Origin: Phyllobacterium phragmitis
GTDB taxonomy: Bacteria > Pseudomonadota > Alphaproteobacteria > Rhizobiales > Rhizobiaceae
Assembly (NCBI RefSeq): GCF_002980495.1
Contig: NZ_PVBR01000002.1
Span: 1-64,000 of the forward strand
DNA length: 64,000 bases
Direction of reading: 5' to 3'
Positions 59,716-64,000 of this stretch are shown here, in pieces. The position numbers were made by a program, and so were the translations under genes. How positions within the stretch are numbered: the first letter of the stretch is position 1; every line of letters begins with the position of its first letter. The notes below the pieces were generated by a model. The model searched no databases. It worked only from the letters and a program-made list of their open reading frames with translations, and had not been told where the DNA came from.

Positions 59716-61773
59716 ATGAGCGATCCCCTCGTCCTCTTCATGCCCTCCGGCAAGCGCGGCCATTTCCCCGTCGGCACGCCCGTCCTCGACGCCGCGCGCG
59801 CCCTCGGCGTCTATGTCGAAAGCGTCTGCGGCGGGCGCGCCACTTGCGGGCGCTGTCAGGTCGAGGTGCAGGAGGGCCGCTTCGCCAAGCATGGCATCAT
59901 TTCCTCCAACGACCATATCTCCGAAATCGGCCCGAAAGAGCTTCGCTATGCCGAAAAGCGCGAGCTGAAGCCCGGTCGCCGCCTCTCCTGCTCCGCCACC
60001 ATTGAGGGCGATCTCGTCATCGATGTGCCGCAGGATGTGCAGGTCAACACGCAAACCATACGCAAGGACGTCGATACCCGCGTGATCGAGCGCAATCCCG
60101 CCGTCCACATGTGTTATGTCGAGGTCGAGGAACCCGACATGCACAAGCCGCTCGGCGATCTCGACCGGTTGAAGAGCGCGCTGGAAAAGGACTGGGGCTA
60201 CAGCAACCTGCATGTCGATGCCCACCTCCTGCCCCATATCCAGCAGATTCTTCGCAAGGAAAAATGGGGCGTCACCGCCGCCATCCACCATGACGAGGAA
60301 ACGGACCGCCCGACGCTGATCGCGCTCTGGCCCGGCCTCAAGAACGAGGCCTATGGCATCGCCTGCGACATCGGTTCGACCACCATCGCCATGCATCTGT
60401 CCTCGCTGCTTTCGGGCCGCACGCTGGCCTCGGCGGGCGCATCAAACCCGCAGATCCGCTTCGGCGAGGATCTGATGAGCCGCGTTTCCTACGTCATGAT
60501 GAACCCCGACGGGCGCGAGGCGATGACGCTGGCCGTGCGCGAGGCGGTGAACAGCCTGATCGACAAGGTCTGCACGGACGAAGGGATTTCACGCAGCGAC
60601 ATCCTCGACGCCGTCTTCGTCGGCAATCCGATCATGCACCATCTGTTCCTGGGCATCGACCCGACGGAACTCGGCGGCGCGCCCTTCGCGCTGGCCGTCT
60701 CCGGCGCGGTGCATCTGAAATCCTCCGATATCGGCCTGCCGATGAACCCCGGCACCCGCGTCTACATGCTGCCCTGCATTGCCGGCCATGTCGGGGCCGA
60801 CGCCGCCGCCGCAACCCTTGCCGAAGGCCCGCACCGGCAGGACGAGATGATGCTGCTTGTCGATGTCGGCACCAATGCCGAGATCGTGCTGGGCAATCGC
60901 CACCGCACCGTCGCCGCCTCCTCGCCCACCGGTCCCGCCTTTGAGGGCGCGGAAATATCGGGCGGCCAGCGCGCCGCGCCGGGCGCCATCGAGCGCGTGC
61001 GCATCGACAGCCAAACGCTGGAGCCGAAATTCCGCATCATCGGCGTCGAGCAATGGTCGGATGAGCCGGGCTTCGCGCAAGCAGCCTCCCGCACCGGCAT
61101 CACCGGCATTTGCGGCTCGGCAATCATCGAAGTGGTGGCGGAGATGTATCTGGCGGGCATCATCTCGGAGGATGGCGTGGTCGATGGCGCGCTGGCCGCG
61201 CGTTCACCGCGCATCACCGCCAATGGCCGCACCTTCTCCTATCTGCTGCACGAGGGCAGTCCGCGCATCGCCATCACCCAAAACGACGTGCGCGCCATCC
61301 AGCTTGCCAAGGCAGCACTTTATGCAGGCGTCAAGCTGCTGATGGACAAGCTCGGCATCGATTCCGTCGACCAGATCCGCTTCGCCGGTGCCTTCGGCTC
61401 CTTCATCGATCCGAAATACGCCATGGTTCTCGGCCTCATCCCGGATTGCGATCTGGAAAACGTGCATGCGGTCGGCAATGCGGCTGGAACCGGGGCACGC
61501 ATGGCGCTGCTCAACCGCGATTACCGCCGCGAAATCGAGGAAACGGTCAACCGCATCGAAAAGATCGAAACCGCGCTGGAGCCGAAATTCCAGGAACATT
61601 TCGTCTACGCCATGGCCATACCCAACAAGGTCGATCCGTTTCCGAAACTATCGGCGGCGGTGAAACTGCCGGAGCGGAGTTCCGATGGCGATGGCGGCTC
61701 CGACGGCCCGGGCGACAGCGCCCCCCGCCGCCGCTCGCGCGAGGAACGCGCGGCAAGAAGGAGTCGGGGGTAG
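59716..61773 (+). CDS. RamA/RACo-like corrinoid-activation ATPase with N-terminal 2Fe-2S domain (DUF4445)
   Basis: A 685-residue protein. The N-terminal ferredoxin domain binds a 2Fe-2S cluster through Cys38, Cys44, Cys47 (VCGGRATCGRC) and Cys91. The C-terminal ASKHA-type domain has GIACDIGSTTIAMHL, FVGNPIMHHLFLG, LLVDVGTNAEIVLG and GAFGSFIDPKYAMVLG. Such proteins reduce oxidised Co(II) in corrinoid proteins back to Co(I) at the cost of ATP. ATG 59716 follows AGGTAAG. The last 25 residues are an Arg/Asp/Gly-rich tail (SAPRRRSREERAARRSRG). Confidence 0.9.
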   Translation: MSDPLVLFMPSGKRGHFPVGTPVLDAARALGVYVESVCGGRATCGRCQVEVQEGRFAKHGIISSNDHISEIGPKELRYAEKRELKPGRRLSCSATIEGDLVIDVPQDVQVNTQTIRKDVDTRVIERNPAVHMCYVEVEEPDMHKPLGDLDRLKSALEKDWGYSNLHVDAHLLPHIQQILRKEKWGVTAAIHHDEETDRPTLIALWPGLKNEAYGIACDIGSTTIAMHLSSLLSGRTLASAGASNPQIRFGEDLMSRVSYVMMNPDGREAMTLAVREAVNSLIDKVCTDEGISRSDILDAVFVGNPIMHHLFLGIDPTELGGAPFALAVSGAVHLKSSDIGLPMNPGTRVYMLPCIAGHVGADAAAATLAEGPHRQDEMMLLVDVGTNAEIVLGNRHRTVAASSPTGPAFEGAEISGGQRAAPGAIERVRIDSQTLEPKFRIIGVEQWSDEPGFAQAASRTGITGICGSAIIEVVAEMYLAGIISEDGVVDGALAARSPRITANGRTFSYLLHEGSPRIAITQNDVRAIQLAKAALYAGVKLLMDKLGIDSVDQIRFAGAFGSFIDPKYAMVLGLIPDCDLENVHAVGNAAGTGARMALLNRDYRREIEETVNRIEKIETALEPKFQEHFVYAMAIPNKVDPFPKLSAAVKLPERSSDGDGGSDGPGDSAPRRRSREERAARRSRG

Positions 61774-61796
61774 AGCGGGGTTGCTGCTGTGGAATG

Positions 61797-61946
61797 CCCC
61801 TCACCCTTACCCTCTCCCCGCAAGCGGGGAGAGGGAGACGCCAGCGTTTCTGTTTCTTTCTTGACCTCGCGTGCGGGGGAGAAGAAAGAAACGGCGACGT
61901 CTATGTCCCCCTCGCCCCGTTTACGGGGAGAGGGTAAGGGTGAGGA
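61797..61946. repeat. Palindromic repeat family III
   Basis: Outer arms CTCACCCTTACCCTCTCCCC and its complement lie at 61799-61820 and 61924-61945. An inner pair, GACGCCAGCGTTTCTGTTTC against AGAAACGGCGACGTC, nests inside. It fills the gap between the RamA-like gene and the ROK kinase gene. Confidence 0.88.
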
Positions 61947-62018
61947 GCAATTCGCGCCATATACGCTTGCCCTCTTCCCCCCATCGACACCGGTTTCGCT
62001 TTCTGCGAATAAGGCCGC

Positions 62019-62933
62019 ATGATCACATGCTTCGATATCGGCGGCACCGCCATCAAGAGCGCCCGGGCCTCATCGCCAAGGGATATCAAGGCTTTGGACA
62101 AGGTACCGACGCCGCTCGATGATTTCGAGGCATTTGCCGCCGCCATCGGCAGGATCGCGACCGAAGCGACGGGCAATGATCACAGCCTTGTCGCCATCTC
62201 GCTCGCCGGCATCATCGATTCCGACACCGGGCGCATCACCTGCGCCAATATCCCCTGCATCGACGGACGCCCGCTTGTCGCTGACCTTAGCGCAATCCTG
62301 AAAAGGCCTGTGCTGATCGCCAATGATGCAGATTGCTTCGCGCTTGCCGAAGCCATAGCGGGCGCCGGACGCGGCCATCGCGTGGTCTTCGGCGCGATCC
62401 TCGGCAGCGGCGTCGGCGGCGGCGTCATCATCGACGGAAAGATATTGTCAGGCGCCGGCGGCTTTGCCGGGGAATGGGGCCACGGACCGATTTCGGCGAC
62501 ATCAGCAGGAAGTCCACCCGTCGCCATACCGCGTTTCCCCTGCGGCTGCGGCCAGACCGGATGTATCGATGTCGTAGGCAGCGCCCGCGGCCTGGAAAGG
62601 CTGCATCGCCATCTCCATGGCGCCGACGCATCGAGCACGGAGATCATCGACGCCTGGACAGATGGCAACGCGAAGGCCGCTCGCACTGTGGATTGTCATG
62701 TCGATATCCTCTCCGATGCGCTTTCGCTGGTCGTCAATGTGCTCGGCGCATCCATCGTGCCCGTCGGGGGCGGCCTCTCCAATTCGCAACCGCTGATCGA
62801 ACGCATCGACTTGGGCGTGCGAAGCCGCATCCTGCGCAGGACGAACAAGCCGCTGGTGGTGCGCGGAGAATGCCGTATCGAACCGGGCCTCATCGGCGCG
62901 GGACTGCTCGGGCTGGCGGAAGTACAATCATGA
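62019..62933 (+). CDS. ROK-family sugar kinase
   Basis: A 304-residue ROK-family kinase. The ATP motif CFDIGGTAIKSA is at the N-terminus, LIANDADCFALAEA holds the catalytic Asp, GSGVGGGVIIDGKI follows, and the zinc motif CGCGQTGCIDVVGSARGLE is complete. Its likely substrate is an N-acetylated hexosamine (NagK/NanK type) but cannot be fixed. The stop overlaps the cutC start by 4 bases. Confidence 0.88.
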   Translation: MITCFDIGGTAIKSARASSPRDIKALDKVPTPLDDFEAFAAAIGRIATEATGNDHSLVAISLAGIIDSDTGRITCANIPCIDGRPLVADLSAILKRPVLIANDADCFALAEAIAGAGRGHRVVFGAILGSGVGGGVIIDGKILSGAGGFAGEWGHGPISATSAGSPPVAIPRFPCGCGQTGCIDVVGSARGLERLHRHLHGADASSTEIIDAWTDGNAKAARTVDCHVDILSDALSLVVNVLGASIVPVGGGLSNSQPLIERIDLGVRSRILRRTNKPLVVRGECRIEPGLIGAGLLGLAEVQS

Positions 62934-63649
62934 GCCATATCCTGCTTGAAGTCTGTGTCGACGATGCGGAAGGGCTGGAAGCGGCGATCGAAGGCGGAGC
63001 CGATCGCATAGAGCTCTGTTCAGCACTGCAACTGGGCGGGCTCACCCCCTCGCCCGGCCTGATCGTAACTGCGGCACAGGCAACGATCCCCGTTTATGCG
63101 ATGATCCGGCCGCGCGCCGGAGATTTCATCTATACGCAGCGCGAGATCGACCAGATGCTGCGCGAGATCGATGCGGTCCGTGCAACAGGCCTCGCAGGCG
63201 TGGTGTTCGGCGCTAGCAAGCCGGACGGCAGCCTCGATGATCACGTGCTGGATCGCCTCAAGCGACACGCGACGGGACTTGGCACGACACTGCATCGCGC
63301 CTTCGATCTGGTGCCGGATATCGACGAAGCGGTCCGCATCGCTTTTCACACCGGTTTCGAACGCATTCTCACCTCCGGTCGGGCGCCGACAGCGCTCGAA
63401 GGGCTCGACGATCTGGAAAGAACCTTTGCGGCAGCGGACGGCAACATCGCGATCATGCCCGGATCGGGATTGACGGCAGACAATGTGGGGACCTTGCTTG
63501 CCCGGTTGCCCATAACCGAGCTTCACGCCTCGTGCAGCACTGCCCTTCCGCCACCGGATGGAAACATCATCCGCATGGGTTTTGACGATGGGCTGCGGCG
63601 CGGGACGGACAGGCACCGTGTGGGTGCGCTTAAGCAGAAGCTTGTGTAA
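62930..63649 (+). CDS. cutC: CutC family protein
   Basis: A 239-residue TIM-barrel protein of the CutC family: EVCVDDAEGLEAAIEGGADRIELC at the start, MIRPRAGDFIYT, VFGASKPDGSLD, ILTSGRAPTALEG and IMPGSGLTADNV follow. It is called a copper homeostasis protein, but the metal role is doubtful. ATG 62930 overlaps the ROK kinase stop (ATGA), which suggests a shared role in sugar metabolism. Confidence 0.92.
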   Translation: MSHILLEVCVDDAEGLEAAIEGGADRIELCSALQLGGLTPSPGLIVTAAQATIPVYAMIRPRAGDFIYTQREIDQMLREIDAVRATGLAGVVFGASKPDGSLDDHVLDRLKRHATGLGTTLHRAFDLVPDIDEAVRIAFHTGFERILTSGRAPTALEGLDDLERTFAAADGNIAIMPGSGLTADNVGTLLARLPITELHASCSTALPPPDGNIIRMGFDDGLRRGTDRHRVGALKQKLV

Positions 63650-63703
63650 AGACAGTTAGTTGGAACAGTTCACGGATTCAAATTGGGAAGCGTTTTCGCC
63701 TGT

Positions 63704-63776
63704 CATACCCCCCTCTGGCTTGCCAGCCATCTCCCCCTCAAGGAGGGAGATGGCTGGCAAGCCAGAGGGGGGTATG
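63704..63776. repeat. Palindromic repeat family I, loop-deleted form
   Basis: CATACCCCCCTCTGGC at 63704 and GCCAGAGGGGGGTATG ending 63776 are the ends of one nearly perfect hairpin of about 34 bp with a TCAA loop. It has both arms of the long form but not its core, so it is an intermediate between long and short forms. Confidence 0.9.
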
Positions 63777-63819
63777 AGGAAGCGTGCAACGGCCAATCCA
63801 TCAACTCCCCCACTCCCAT

Positions 63820-64000
63820 TCAAAACTTCCCCGTGCGCTCATATTTTTCGAAGATTCCGCGCAGATGCTCGGCTACCACCTGGACATGCTGGCCGGCATC
63901 CTTGGCGACGACCACGCCAAGCTGATAGCTACCGAGCGGCGGCAGGCCGTGTTCCGGCCCGAGCGCAACGATCCCCTCGCCCAGAAGCGTCCTGCCGAAG
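63820..64000 (-). CDS. C-terminus of a probable LysR-family regulator (truncated by window edge)
   Basis: The minus-strand frame entering at 64000 gives 59 residues and stops at 63820-63822. GEGIVALGPEHGLPPLGSYQ followed by LGVVVAKDA and VVAEHLRGIFEKY resembles the last strand and helix of a LysR-type ligand-binding domain. The start and DNA-binding domain lie outside the window, so the family call is tentative. Confidence 0.6.
   Translation of the reverse strand, partial: FGRTLLGEGIVALGPEHGLPPLGSYQLGVVVAKDAGQHVQVVAEHLRGIFEKYERTGKF

Overview
The window looks like chromosomal DNA of an alphaproteobacterium of the Hyphomicrobiales (Rhizobiales), of a Phyllobacteriaceae/Brucellaceae/Mesorhizobium-like type. 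The reasons are the very-long-chain lipid A locus (acpXL to lpxXL), the aerobic-type cob gene set with cobN/cobW/cobO and cbtAB, DUF1045 beside phnM/phnN, the corrinoid methyl-transfer cluster with DUF1638 and a 'virulence factor' protein, and several palindromic intergenic repeat families typical of rhizobia. No ribosomal RNA, intact tRNA or CRISPR array is visible.

Layout. 1-5.6 kb is an accessory, decayed region of lower GC: a Tat-exported metallo-beta-lactamase-fold hydrolase facing an AraC regulator, a 46-bp 3' fragment of a CAU-anticodon tRNA (an old attachment site), an AlkB-like dioxygenase, a frameshifted BMT5-like RNA methyltransferase, an IS3 remnant and a kinase that has lost its P-loop. 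5.7-13 kb holds phnN-phnM-DUF1045 (the tail of a C-P lyase operon without its core), kdgK, galM, gabD and an AEC carrier. 13.2-18.3 kb is the C28 acyl lipid A locus acpXL, two ketosynthases, adh2XL and lpxXL; one ketosynthase has lost its catalytic Cys and resembles a chain-length factor. 18.4-24.1 kb holds an L,D-transpeptidase and a peptide/nickel-type ABC transporter.

24.1-41.9 kb is a large cobalamin region: cobD(cbiB)-cobC-cobB-cobA, cbiD, cobK, cobE/cobM, cobO-cobN-cobW-cobP, the cobalt transporter cbtA-cbtB behind a B12 riboswitch, and cobQ. It is dense in palindromic repeats. Two about 160-bp repeats lie in frame inside cobN, and a 34-bp repeat joins cobE and cobM into one open frame. 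These protein-coding palindromes are the most striking feature of the window.

42-50 kb carries a valine-catabolism pair (acyl-CoA dehydrogenase, 3-hydroxyisobutyrate dehydrogenase), a betaine/proline-type ABC transporter and a GT39-like membrane glycosyltransferase. 50.2-61.8 kb is a corrinoid-dependent methyl-transfer island: homocysteine methyltransferase (bmt), an Fe-S protein, a non-pyrrolysine MttB-family methyltransferase, a corrinoid protein, DUF1638, the 'virulence factor' protein, a MetF-like reductase, a methyl-H4folate methyltransferase and a RamA/RACo-like activator. A plausible flow is betaine uptake, methyl transfer to the corrinoid protein, transfer to tetrahydrofolate, and oxidation or use for methionine, with the cofactor coming from the cob region. 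Four of its proteins carry Arg/Gly-rich tails. The right end has a ROK kinase coupled to cutC and the C-terminus of a probable LysR regulator.
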